From JAAYCI01 sp964370445 (GTDB taxonomy: Bacteria; Bacillota; Clostridia; Oscillospirales; Ruminococcaceae), in assembly GCA_964370445.1 (NCBI GenBank), contig CAYJJK010000001.1:1-64000 (forward strand): a DNA stretch of 64,000 nt. Reading direction: 5' to 3'. This document shows positions 33,943-40,953 of this stretch, piece by piece. The translations under genes and the position numbers were made by a program. The number at the start of each line of letters is the position of its first letter. Within the stretch, counting starts at the first letter, position 1. Below the pieces are notes generated by a model. The model saw only the letters and a program-made list of their open reading frames with translations, was not told the origin of the DNA and did no database searches.

Positions 33943-34743
33943 ATGACCCAAGAAATACTGTTTTTACACGAAAAACTTATATACTACACAGGTACGGGTT
34001 TTTATATGGTGCTGTTTTTTATCTGTTTTCTTTTTTTGCTGTGGAAGGCAGAAAAAGAGGTGACATCTGTTTTGTTTTATCCCATATTACTGTTGCTGTT
34101 GCTGGTTGTGTTTAACCCCTTAATGGTGTGGTTTTGGGGCATTATCGGCATGGATCAAAACGTGTATTGGCGCACCTATTGGCTGCTACTCATAACGGAA
34201 GTGATAGCCTATGCGGCCGTACACTTGGTATGTAATACCAAAACGCCGCTAAAAAAATATTTGACGGCGGGTGTTCTAACGCTGGCCATTGCGCTTTGCG
34301 GTTCTTTTATTGTTACACCGCAAAATTATACACTGGCAGAAAACTCCTATAAATTGTTTGACGAAACCATTGCCGTGGCCGATATTTTAAAAGAGGAAAA
34401 CCTAGAAGGAGCCCGTGTAACTGTACCCATCGACATGGTGGCAGAAATTCGCCAGTATGATGCCACAATACCGCTTACCTATAGTAGAGAGCTTGTCTAC
34501 ACAGGAAGGCAGAGTGTGGGAGATGAGGAATTTGTAACATTTACAAACCACTTATATGGAGTATTGTATACAGAAACTCTACCGTATTACAACGACGAAA
34601 TGTATATGGCGATAGAGGGCACAGACACCGCGTATATCGTGCAGACAAAAGATTCTACCCTAACGCCATTTTTAGACGATAGCGATTTTTTGCGGCTTTT
34701 TGCACAAACGGAGGAGCACAATATCTATAGGTTTGAGCCTTAG
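33943..34743 (+). CDS. Membrane protein, likely second half of the preceding gene
   Basis: 266 residues with its own ATGGAGGCACTGTAA-ATG start (GGAGG 10 bp upstream). Four or five hydrophobic helices (FYMVLFFICFLFLLWKAEKE; SVLFYPILLLLLLVVFNPLM) followed by a soluble Thr/Glu-rich tail (DETIAVADILKEENLEGARV to YRFEP). The tail, with AYIVQTKDSTLTPFLDDSDF, resembles the periplasmic-type C-terminal domain of GT-C-like proteins. Together with the 32884-33924 product it would make one ~610-residue membrane protein. The ribosome site suggests it can still be translated as a separate subunit. Confidence 0.55.
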   Translation: MTQEILFLHEKLIYYTGTGFYMVLFFICFLFLLWKAEKEVTSVLFYPILLLLLLVVFNPLMVWFWGIIGMDQNVYWRTYWLLLITEVIAYAAVHLVCNTKTPLKKYLTAGVLTLAIALCGSFIVTPQNYTLAENSYKLFDETIAVADILKEENLEGARVTVPIDMVAEIRQYDATIPLTYSRELVYTGRQSVGDEEFVTFTNHLYGVLYTETLPYYNDEMYMAIEGTDTAYIVQTKDSTLTPFLDDSDFLRLFAQTEEHNIYRFEP

Positions 34744-34773
34744 CCATCGCAGGCACAGAACCGTATTACTTTA

Positions 34774-34802
34774 GATGGGGCATGAAATTGCCCCATCTTT
34801 TT
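34774..34802 (+). terminator. Intrinsic terminator ending the first glycan operon
   Basis: Perfect 9-bp stem GATGGGGCA/TGCCCCATC (34774-34782 with 34789-34797), 6-nt loop, then TTTTT. It lies 30 bp after the last glycan gene on the plus strand. Confidence 0.9.
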
Positions 34803-34823
34803 AATGTCTCTTCGCATAAAAAT

Positions 34824-34856
34824 AACACAAAATTATCAAATTGCTAATTTTGTGTT
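34824..34856. promoter_or_regulatory. Palindromic operator 1 (33 bp) abutting the -35 of the tail-fibre gene
   Basis: Left arm AACACAAAATTATCA (34824-34838) and right arm TGCTAATTTTGTGTT (34842-34856) match as an inverted repeat at 14 of 15 positions around AAT. The core AAAATTATCA-N3-TGCTAATTTT recurs in operator 2. It overlaps the first two bases of the TTGACA box. Confidence 0.8.
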
Positions 34857-34883
34857 GACATATTTCACGAGACGCTTTATACT
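34855..34883 (+). promoter_or_regulatory. Sigma-A promoter of the tail-fibre-like gene
   Basis: TTGACA (34855-34860), 17-nt spacer, TATACT (34878-34883); start codon 48 bp further on. The -10 is the left end of palindrome 2 and the -35 touches palindrome 1, so a bound dimer at either site should control polymerase. Confidence 0.85.
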
Positions 34884-34914
34884 TAAAATTATCATAATGC
34901 TAATTTTAAGTATA
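34878..34914. promoter_or_regulatory. Palindromic operator 2 (37 bp) covering the -10 and start point
   Basis: Left arm TATACTTAAAATTATCA (34878-34894) and right arm TGCTAATTTTAAGTATA (34898-34914) are inverted repeats at 16 of 17 positions around TAA. The centre is 56 bp from that of operator 1 and the 23-bp core differs at only one of the three central bases. In RNA it would also form a hairpin ending 2 bases before AAAGGAG, so it might additionally affect translation. Confidence 0.8.
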
Positions 34915-34930
34915 AAAGGAGTGTACCCTC

Positions 34931-35764
34931 ATGGCAGAAGATTATCAAAACGGCATTCAATTTGAAGAAGTTTCCCCCGGCTGGCAGGCAGAGGGAGCCG
35001 AACCCCGCCCCGAAATGAAAACAGAAGGTTTTATAGCTGGGTATCGGCCACCGGCGGGCTATTTTAACTGGTTTTGGGCACGTGTAAGCCGCTGTATTTC
35101 TGAATTGCAGCAAAAAATTTCAGCTCACAGCCAAAACAATACAAACCCACATAGCGTTACCAAAGAACAGGTGGGGCTTAAAAATGTTGCAAATGTTGCG
35201 GCACTGCCTTTGACTGGTGGAGTGTTAACCGGAAACGTTACATCCCCAGGGTATTTTTATGGGTCTTATCTATCTGCACAAACTCATGTATCAATCGGAT
35301 ATTCAGGCACAGGAGTTTGGTATGACAAGTCTTCTGGTGAATTGCAATTCCGCGCTAACACACGTGCTGCAGCACGGCACATTGACGCAAGCACCTATAT
35401 GCCAATGTTTGCATCGGCTTTTAATCCGGCATCGTCGCTTCGATATAAAGAAAACATTACAGATTTAACCGAAGAGGAAGCCTTGTTGATACTTTCGCTA
35501 AAACCAAGAAAATACACTTTAAAAGAACTTGGTGATACGCAATATGGGTTTATCGCAGAGGAAGTCGATTCCATTGATAAGAATTATGTCGCCTATGATA
35601 ATGAGGAGCCCGAGGCGCTAAATTACATGTCCATGATTGCACCTATGATTTTTTTGTTGCAAAAGCAACAAAAACAAATCGATTCTTTACAAACTCAATT
35701 GCTGCAAATGCAAAACGCTCAGACGAATGCCTTAAAGAGCACAGAGGAAGAGAAAAAGTCATAA
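34931..35764 (+). CDS. Phage tail-fibre-like protein with C-terminal peptidase S74 (intramolecular chaperone) domain
   Basis: 277 residues, AAAGGAG upstream. The N-terminus has the tail-fibre pattern GYRPPAGYFNWFWARVSRCI then SELQQKI, followed by NPHSVTKEQVGLKNVANVAA and a short beta-rich shaft (SPGYFYGSYLSAQTHVSIGY). From ~165 comes an S74 chaperone domain: SSLRYKENITDL with the Ser and Lys of the self-cleavage site, LKPRKYTL, YGFIAEEVDSI, and a C-terminal coiled coil (MIFLLQKQQKQIDSLQTQLL). S74 domains trimerise beta-helical fibres and then cut themselves off. No other phage gene is nearby. It stands alone between two convergent glycan operons under its own operator-flanked promoter. It could be a relic, a cargo fibre acting on the glycan, or part of a dispersed particle. 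Confidence 0.85.
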   Translation: MAEDYQNGIQFEEVSPGWQAEGAEPRPEMKTEGFIAGYRPPAGYFNWFWARVSRCISELQQKISAHSQNNTNPHSVTKEQVGLKNVANVAALPLTGGVLTGNVTSPGYFYGSYLSAQTHVSIGYSGTGVWYDKSSGELQFRANTRAAARHIDASTYMPMFASAFNPASSLRYKENITDLTEEEALLILSLKPRKYTLKELGDTQYGFIAEEVDSIDKNYVAYDNEEPEALNYMSMIAPMIFLLQKQQKQIDSLQTQLLQMQNAQTNALKSTEEEKKS

Positions 35765-35771
35765 AACTATA

Positions 35772-35820
35772 AGCCCCCTTTATTTCGCTAAAGATTCATT
35801 TAGCGAAATAAAGGGGGGCT
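35772..35820. terminator. 21-bp inverted repeat between convergent genes (probable bidirectional transcription stop)
   Basis: AGCCCCCTTTATTTCGCTAAA (35772-35792) pairs with the matching arm 35799-35820 around the loop GATTCA, with one extra G. It sits between the tail-fibre stop and the minus-strand GT2 stop. It lacks a T-tract on either side, so it is not a textbook terminator, but such a long GC-tipped stem at a convergent junction should halt or insulate transcripts. Confidence 0.6.
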
Positions 35821-35897
35821 GCTGAGGTGCGCTCTGAAAATCATCTTATCCAGCCTATCGGTATCTTTATGATTTTGGTCATCAATAATTTTCGCCC

Positions 35898-37577
35898 CTA
35901 CAACGCTTTATAGAAAGCCCATTTTTTTACACTTATATCTGCATCCACTTTTCGAGATAAATTGTCGATACAGCCCGACATTGTACTCACCAAAATTGTC
36001 CCATTTGGTTTTAACATTGAAAGCAACTGTGTTATCAGTTTATTTTTGTCAAATTTGAAGCCAAACGTGTTTTCAAGCACAATATAATCATATTGGCTTT
36101 TTGAAAAAGCAGTGTATAGTTTATTTTCTGACAAAACAAGCTCAACGCTATTGCCCACACCTTGCAAGTCTTGCTCGTATTCTTTGGCATCGGTGATATG
36201 ATGAATAAAACAATTCCGATTGCCCGCCGATTCCCAAATGGTCTCTTTGATTTTCAAAGGTGTGCTTCCAAGGCCACAGTTTAAGCCCAGCACAGTCACT
36301 TCGTCTGTATTTGAACAGTCCAGTTTTAAAAATAGCTCATAATCATAACAAAACCCTATACCCCAAGGGTCCACTCCATACTCTTTTTTGAATTCAATAC
36401 GCCCTTTCATATAAGAATCTGTTTTATTTTGCGTATCTTGCTCTTTCAGTTCTTGTCTAATTGTGACACTACCATAATGAAAACAATAGGCATCTTTTGC
36501 CAGCATGATTTTTTTATTTTCTCTGCGCAACAAAAGAGAAATTCTATCATCAGGAAATATGTTATATTCCAGCTGTGGATTTGCAAATATTCTTCTACAT
36601 AAGCTGCTGGTTGATAAGAAAAAATCGGCACTTCTTTTTAAATCAAGCGGGTTGCACAGTCTTGTTCTTTGCTCCCACCGGCGCGCGTTCAACACATTAT
36701 TTTTTTCTGCCAAAGCGTGCATTTCTTCTATATTTTTAAATTCTCCGATGTTGAGCGTTTGTAAATTAGAAATATTTGCTGTGGCAGGAACCACCCAGCC
36801 AATCTCTTCATCGCTTGAAATACACTGTAACATATTTTCAATCGCATTCTTTGTGATGATAACATCGTTGCTGACCGTCAGCTGATATCGCCCCTCAACG
36901 ACCCTGTATGTCGCAAACGGAGCTGCAAAGTTATGTGCCACATCCAGTTGTTTTGTGGGTGCAATGGTGTCAAAATATTGTTTTGTGCTATCGGAAGAAC
37001 CATTGTTTAATAAAATCAATTCATACTTCATGCTTTCCGGAATGTTGGCAAGCAGGCTCTCCACGCATTTTACGGTATACTCTACTTTGTTATACCCCAC
37101 AATTATAACAGAAACATCGTATTTGTATTCGTTTTTCACCGCCGCTTCTTCAATATAAGGGTTTAAAATATAGGCGCCAGATTTTCTCTCGTAAAAATCT
37201 TTCATTGCGTCTTTATCGGGGTAAACAAACCCAAAAAAATAATAAAATAGCTGTAAGTCCTCGATGAAAGGAAGAAGCTCAAACTGTATTTTATTAGCAC
37301 ACAAAGGGGAACGTGCCCGAATGTATTTTGCCAAACGGGTACAACAGACTTTCACATTATCCAATGTTAAATCCAGCGCATACTCTATTTCTTTAGAAAG
37401 TACCCATTCTTCAATTTGTGGCTTCATTACGTTTAAAAAATAAAGAAGCTCATAATTCAAAGTACACAGTTTTTCATAGTCACCGCACATAGCGTACGAA
37501 ATCATTTCAAACCCGGCCTCTCGCGCCGTATCCATCATTTCATAAATTTGGCTACAACGCTCGTTATCTTTAATCAT
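35898..37577 (-). CDS. GT2-type glycosyltransferase with C-terminal methyltransferase-like fold
   Basis: 559 residues. After a helical N-terminal ~150 residues, a GT-A domain begins: YDVSVIIVGYNKVEYTVKCV (about 155), LILLNNGSSDSTKQYF, and GRYQLTVSNDVIITKNAIEN in place of the usual D-x-D. The last ~130 residues (VTVLGLNCGLGSTPLKIKET; SQYDYIVLENTFGFKFDKNK; LKPNGTILVSTM) look like a SAM-type Rossmann fold with a weakened glycine motif. It is the last gene of the minus-strand glycan operon. Probably a transferase acting on the second glycan; whether the C-terminal fold is catalytic is unclear. Confidence 0.75.
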   Translation of the reverse strand: MIKDNERCSQIYEMMDTAREAGFEMISYAMCGDYEKLCTLNYELLYFLNVMKPQIEEWVLSKEIEYALDLTLDNVKVCCTRLAKYIRARSPLCANKIQFELLPFIEDLQLFYYFFGFVYPDKDAMKDFYERKSGAYILNPYIEEAAVKNEYKYDVSVIIVGYNKVEYTVKCVESLLANIPESMKYELILLNNGSSDSTKQYFDTIAPTKQLDVAHNFAAPFATYRVVEGRYQLTVSNDVIITKNAIENMLQCISSDEEIGWVVPATANISNLQTLNIGEFKNIEEMHALAEKNNVLNARRWEQRTRLCNPLDLKRSADFFLSTSSLCRRIFANPQLEYNIFPDDRISLLLRRENKKIMLAKDAYCFHYGSVTIRQELKEQDTQNKTDSYMKGRIEFKKEYGVDPWGIGFCYDYELFLKLDCSNTDEVTVLGLNCGLGSTPLKIKETIWESAGNRNCFIHHITDAKEYEQDLQGVGNSVELVLSENKLYTAFSKSQYDYIVLENTFGFKFDKNKLITQLLSMLKPNGTILVSTMSGCIDNLSRKVDADISVKKWAFYKAL

Positions 37578-37610
37578 GTCACCATTCCCTTTTTGTCAAA
37601 ATAACCCATT

Positions 37611-38690
37611 TTATGGCCGTGTTATCGCATATAAAACGGTATCGTCCACATACATACTATAATGGCGTAAGTAAAAGGTATATTCCGGTACCAAATGTTT
37701 CAGATATTGCAAAATGCTAACAATATCTTGTGGCTTATGATAAACGCTAATGGCCAATTTGGGTTTAAACTTTTGTATAACTCCTCTCGCTCCTTCCAAA
37801 GCCTCTTGCTCGGAACCTTCAATGTCCATTTTTATAAAACTGGCCCCTTCATTTAATAAAAGGCTATCGATACTTGTCACATTTAGTTGCGTAGCACCGT
37901 CGGCATCAATGTGACAACCATCGGCAATGTTGTTGTTAAATTTTAGTACGGTGTTTTCACTCCAAACACCTTTTGCAATGATTTGACAGCGGTGCAAACC
38001 GGCTATTTTCATATTTTTATGAATATTAGAAACATTCGAAGCATCTGGCTCAAAAATCACAATTTTTGAATAATTGGGGCATCGTTTGGCAAACTCCAAG
38101 CTAGTTTCCCCACAAAAGGCGCCTGCATCCACAAAAATTTCATCCTCACCAAACTGTATGATTTCGTCAAAATATTGACCCGCACTATCGTTTACAGAAC
38201 CAAGGTAAATGTGCTCTTTCGGCACGCCGTTGTCTTGCAAAAAGGTATACACTTCTTTAAAATGATAAGCCGCACACACTACAATTTTTGCATGCTTATA
38301 TGTTTTAATCAATGCTTGCGGGGAGATAACAGGTAGCGCATACCCTTCTTGTAAGCTCTCCCAGTTTTGATCACACAAAAAACTATTCGGCCGACCCATA
38401 AGATTCAATTCATGAATCATTCTTCTGCCAATATGCCCAAGCCCATATAGCACAACCGTATCTTCTTCTTTTATGGTTAAATCAAACACAGTTTGTCCAT
38501 GTGTTTGTATCTCTTGCAAAATAGAAGCAGAGGCATCCTGCACCAGTATCCCCACTTCTTTTAAATCTCCGGTGATGTTATGGCTAATGCGTTTCAAAAA
38601 AATTCTGCGAGATAAATCGTCGCAAAGGCTTTTATAAACCTCATTTAAATCCGTAAAAAAAGACACTAAATTTTCTGTGTGATGTCTCAT
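37611..38690 (-). CDS. FkbM-family methyltransferase with N-terminal Rossmann-like domain
   Basis: 359 residues. N-terminal half: a helical leader, then VVLYGLGHIGRRMIHELNLM and a sugar-nucleotide-like Rossmann region (KIVVCAAYHFKEVYTFLQDN). C-terminal half: FkbM domain with EIFVDAGAFCGETSLEFAKR, KIVIFEPDASNVSNI, SFIKMDIEGSEQEALEGARG and LAISVYHKPQDI. FkbM enzymes O-methylate sugars and natural products. It is a clear paralogue of the product of 40954-42033 (same length and domain order, same PKLAISVYHKPQDI and YTFYLRHY endings). The two may methylate different positions of one glycan. Confidence 0.85.
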   Translation of the reverse strand: MRHHTENLVSFFTDLNEVYKSLCDDLSRRIFLKRISHNITGDLKEVGILVQDASASILQEIQTHGQTVFDLTIKEEDTVVLYGLGHIGRRMIHELNLMGRPNSFLCDQNWESLQEGYALPVISPQALIKTYKHAKIVVCAAYHFKEVYTFLQDNGVPKEHIYLGSVNDSAGQYFDEIIQFGEDEIFVDAGAFCGETSLEFAKRCPNYSKIVIFEPDASNVSNIHKNMKIAGLHRCQIIAKGVWSENTVLKFNNNIADGCHIDADGATQLNVTSIDSLLLNEGASFIKMDIEGSEQEALEGARGVIQKFKPKLAISVYHKPQDIVSILQYLKHLVPEYTFYLRHYSMYVDDTVLYAITRP

Positions 38691-38756
38691 AATCTCTCCT
38701 TTATCGATTACATTGAATTACGATAACCATCTATTTATCGCATCAAAACAATCTCA

Positions 38757-39683
38757 TCATTCCGTCTGGTCTTGTAGCAATTTTTGTATAGTTGCATGCG
38801 AAAATTGTTTGGGGTTTTGCACCAGCCCACCACAATATCCACTTTTTGCCAAAAGGTATCCCGGGGTATTCAACGGCCTATCAATAGCCTTAAAATGTAC
38901 CTGTGTACTGTTTGTAAAACAAGCCCTCACAATATTCACACACTCTTTTAGCTGCATCGCACACCCACTGCCCATTACATAAGTTTTTCCATTTTCTCCA
39001 AAAAAAGAAAGTTTATATAATATTTCAGCACAATCGTCTATATGTAGATAATCCCATGTTTGCTCACAATCCGTGAGAAGGGGTGTTTCCCCTTTTTCAA
39101 AGCAAGAAATCAAATACGATATCAAGGTGTTCGGATTATCGTTTTTTCCATACACACTTAAAATTCTTGCCCAAATATGTTTTATTCCTAGCTCTTCGCA
39201 CAGTTTTCGGCTCATTTGCCCGGCACAAAGCTTTGCCATACCATAGCCTGTCACAGGGAAAGCAGGCGTATTTTCATCTAATTTCACATTGGCCAACCCA
39301 TATTCGGCTTGGCTTCCCGCCCCCAAAAAGGTATGGCATCCCAGTTTTTTTGCCGCATGCACCGCATCCAAAGTGTATTGAATATTTTGGGTTTGCAAGT
39401 ACAAATCATCTTTGGAGGAAGTGCTCCATGCCAAATGATAAAAAACATCACACGAATTTTGAATAAGCAAAGGCAAATTAGCCATCTGCTCTAAATCGCA
39501 ATCGATAACGGTAAGAAATTCGCTTTTCAAAAGCCTGTATTGATTCTGTGTCTTTTTTCTGCAAACAGCATACACAGTTTTTTTCTCTTGCACAAGGTGT
39601 TCAATCAGCCCTGCACCAATAAAGGAGCTTGCACCCGTCACTACGTATACGTCATTTTTTAGGCTACTGTCCATACTCATCAC
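38757..39683 (-). CDS. NAD(P)-dependent sugar epimerase/dehydratase or reductase (extended SDR)
   Basis: 309 residues from ATG 39683, overlapping the end of the fusion gene upstream. Extended SDR features: VYVVTGASSFIGAGLIEHLV (TGxxGxxG-like), DVFYHLAWST, GAGSQAEYG, and the catalytic Y-x3-K in VTGYGMAKLCAGQM. Substrate unknown. In the yersiniose pathway an NAD(P)H-dependent reductase (YerF) acts after the TPP enzyme; this gene is the only SDR in the operon besides RfbG and is a reasonable candidate for that step. That assignment is inference. Confidence 0.8.
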   Translation of the reverse strand: MMSMDSSLKNDVYVVTGASSFIGAGLIEHLVQEKKTVYAVCRKKTQNQYRLLKSEFLTVIDCDLEQMANLPLLIQNSCDVFYHLAWSTSSKDDLYLQTQNIQYTLDAVHAAKKLGCHTFLGAGSQAEYGLANVKLDENTPAFPVTGYGMAKLCAGQMSRKLCEELGIKHIWARILSVYGKNDNPNTLISYLISCFEKGETPLLTDCEQTWDYLHIDDCAEILYKLSFFGENGKTYVMGSGCAMQLKECVNIVRACFTNSTQVHFKAIDRPLNTPGYLLAKSGYCGGLVQNPKQFSHATIQKLLQDQTE

Positions 39684-40719
39684 CAAACAGGTTTCGCTCT
39701 ACCATTTCGCAAATCATATGCCCCACTAAGGTGTGGCACTCTTGCACCCTAGGTGTGATGCTGCTGGGGATGCTTATCACAAAATCGGCGAAATCGCGGA
39801 TATCCTTCGGCACGTGTGCGCCTATCATGGCCACGGTATGCGCTTGTTTTTTCTTTGCCACTTTAAAGGCTGCAATCACGTTGGGCGAGGTACCGCTGGT
39901 GGAAAGCCCGATAAAAACATCCCCTTTTTTAGCCTTTGCCTCCACTTGCCGTGCAAACAGTTGCTCATAACCATAGTCGTTTCCAATGGCTGTTAGGGTG
40001 GGTACATTCGCAGCCAAACTTTCAGCCTCAAGAGCTGGACGGTTGAAATAAAACCGGCTCACCAGTTCTGTTGCCATGTGTTGTGCATCACAGGCACTGC
40101 CTCCGTTTCCGCAAAGAAGCACCTTGTTTTGTGTTCTGTAACAAGTGGTAATGCAGTTTACCACTGCAAGGATGTTCTCTTGCAAAGCAGTGTCCAGCTT
40201 TATCATGTTTACTACATCAATGTGTTCTAAAAGGCTGCTTGTGAAAGCATTTTTCTGCGTAAAACTTTTTAGATGCTCTACCAATTGCCAAATACAACCG
40301 TCGCCACCGTCTTTGGTTAGCACCAATGTGGCCACTTCTTTCACTTCGGGAATGGCATTGGCAGGGCACACACCAAGGCCTACATAGGCAACACCTTCTA
40401 TATCATGCTTCCCATCGCCCATATAGCAAATTTGCTCGCGCCGTATTTGTAAATTTTCGCAAATGGCATCAATGGCTACGAGCTTATTTTGCGTCCCATT
40501 GTAAAAAAAATCGGGCTTAAAACGCGCTTTGAAAAAGTGTGTGATGGGCGTGTTTTCTTTGGTGATAAACCCAAGTTTCATCCCCATACGTTTTATTTCA
40601 AAAGCACCGTCAAGGTCTTTAAAATCAATTTGTTTGATTTCTTCTCCGCTTGAATTCACAAGAACTTTTCCATTTGTCACTACGCCGTCTATGTCTAAAA
40701 GAACTGCTTTTATATCCAT
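39664..40719 (-). CDS. Fusion of KdsC/YrbI-type HAD phosphatase and GmhA-type SIS sugar isomerase
   Basis: 351 residues. Residues 1-160: C0-type HAD phosphatase (KAVLLDIDGVVTNGKVLVNS with D9/D11, GFITKENTP, QICYMGDGKHDIEGVAYVGL, CPANAIPEV). Residues ~165-345: SIS fold of sedoheptulose-7-phosphate isomerases (KVLLCGNGGSACDAQHMATE, AIGNDYGYEQLFARQVEAKA, GDVFIGLSTSGTSPNVIAAF, ECHTLVGHMICEMVE). The first type removes phosphate from Kdo-8-P or Neu5Ac-9-P; the second isomerises a ketose phosphate. Joining them suggests successive steps on one phosphosugar. The HAD of normal heptose synthesis (GmhB) is a different subfamily, so the fusion points to an unusual sugar, perhaps linked to the nearby NeuB-like synthase. 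Confidence 0.87.
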   Translation of the reverse strand: MDIKAVLLDIDGVVTNGKVLVNSSGEEIKQIDFKDLDGAFEIKRMGMKLGFITKENTPITHFFKARFKPDFFYNGTQNKLVAIDAICENLQIRREQICYMGDGKHDIEGVAYVGLGVCPANAIPEVKEVATLVLTKDGGDGCIWQLVEHLKSFTQKNAFTSSLLEHIDVVNMIKLDTALQENILAVVNCITTCYRTQNKVLLCGNGGSACDAQHMATELVSRFYFNRPALEAESLAANVPTLTAIGNDYGYEQLFARQVEAKAKKGDVFIGLSTSGTSPNVIAAFKVAKKKQAHTVAMIGAHVPKDIRDFADFVISIPSSITPRVQECHTLVGHMICEMVERNLFGDEYGQ

Positions 40720-40788
40720 TTTCGTGCCCCCTTGTCAAAGTGATTTTGTTATTTTCGCCGCAATTTTTCTTTTGTTTAAAAGAATACC

Positions 40789-40905
40789 CTAACAAGACAA
40801 CACATGTGCCATTTTCCCTTATATAAAGCACGGTGCATCCCCGCCACCAATTACATTGCCTGCACGTGCCACAGAGAAAACCAACTACCCACCACCAAAA
40901 AATGT
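40789..40905 (-). pseudogene. Internally deleted remnant of an rfbG-like gene
   Basis: On the minus strand this non-coding gap reads VFSVARAGNVIGGGDAPCFI, stop, GKMAHVLSC, stop. The intact rfbG at 46187-47257 has VLSTARAGNVIGGGDM in the middle and GGDALHCMQEQMAHVLSL at its very end. The remnant therefore joins the two regions at the shared GGD, with a deletion of some 150 codons. The nucleotide match is also clear at both ends (ACAACACATGTGCCATTT; ATTACATTGCC-GCACGTGC). The remaining 40720-40953 sequence shows no gene. Confidence 0.8.
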
Positions 40906-40953
40906 GCCTATGATTGATTATCGTCAAAATATGTTAATTATTAACTTAATCGA

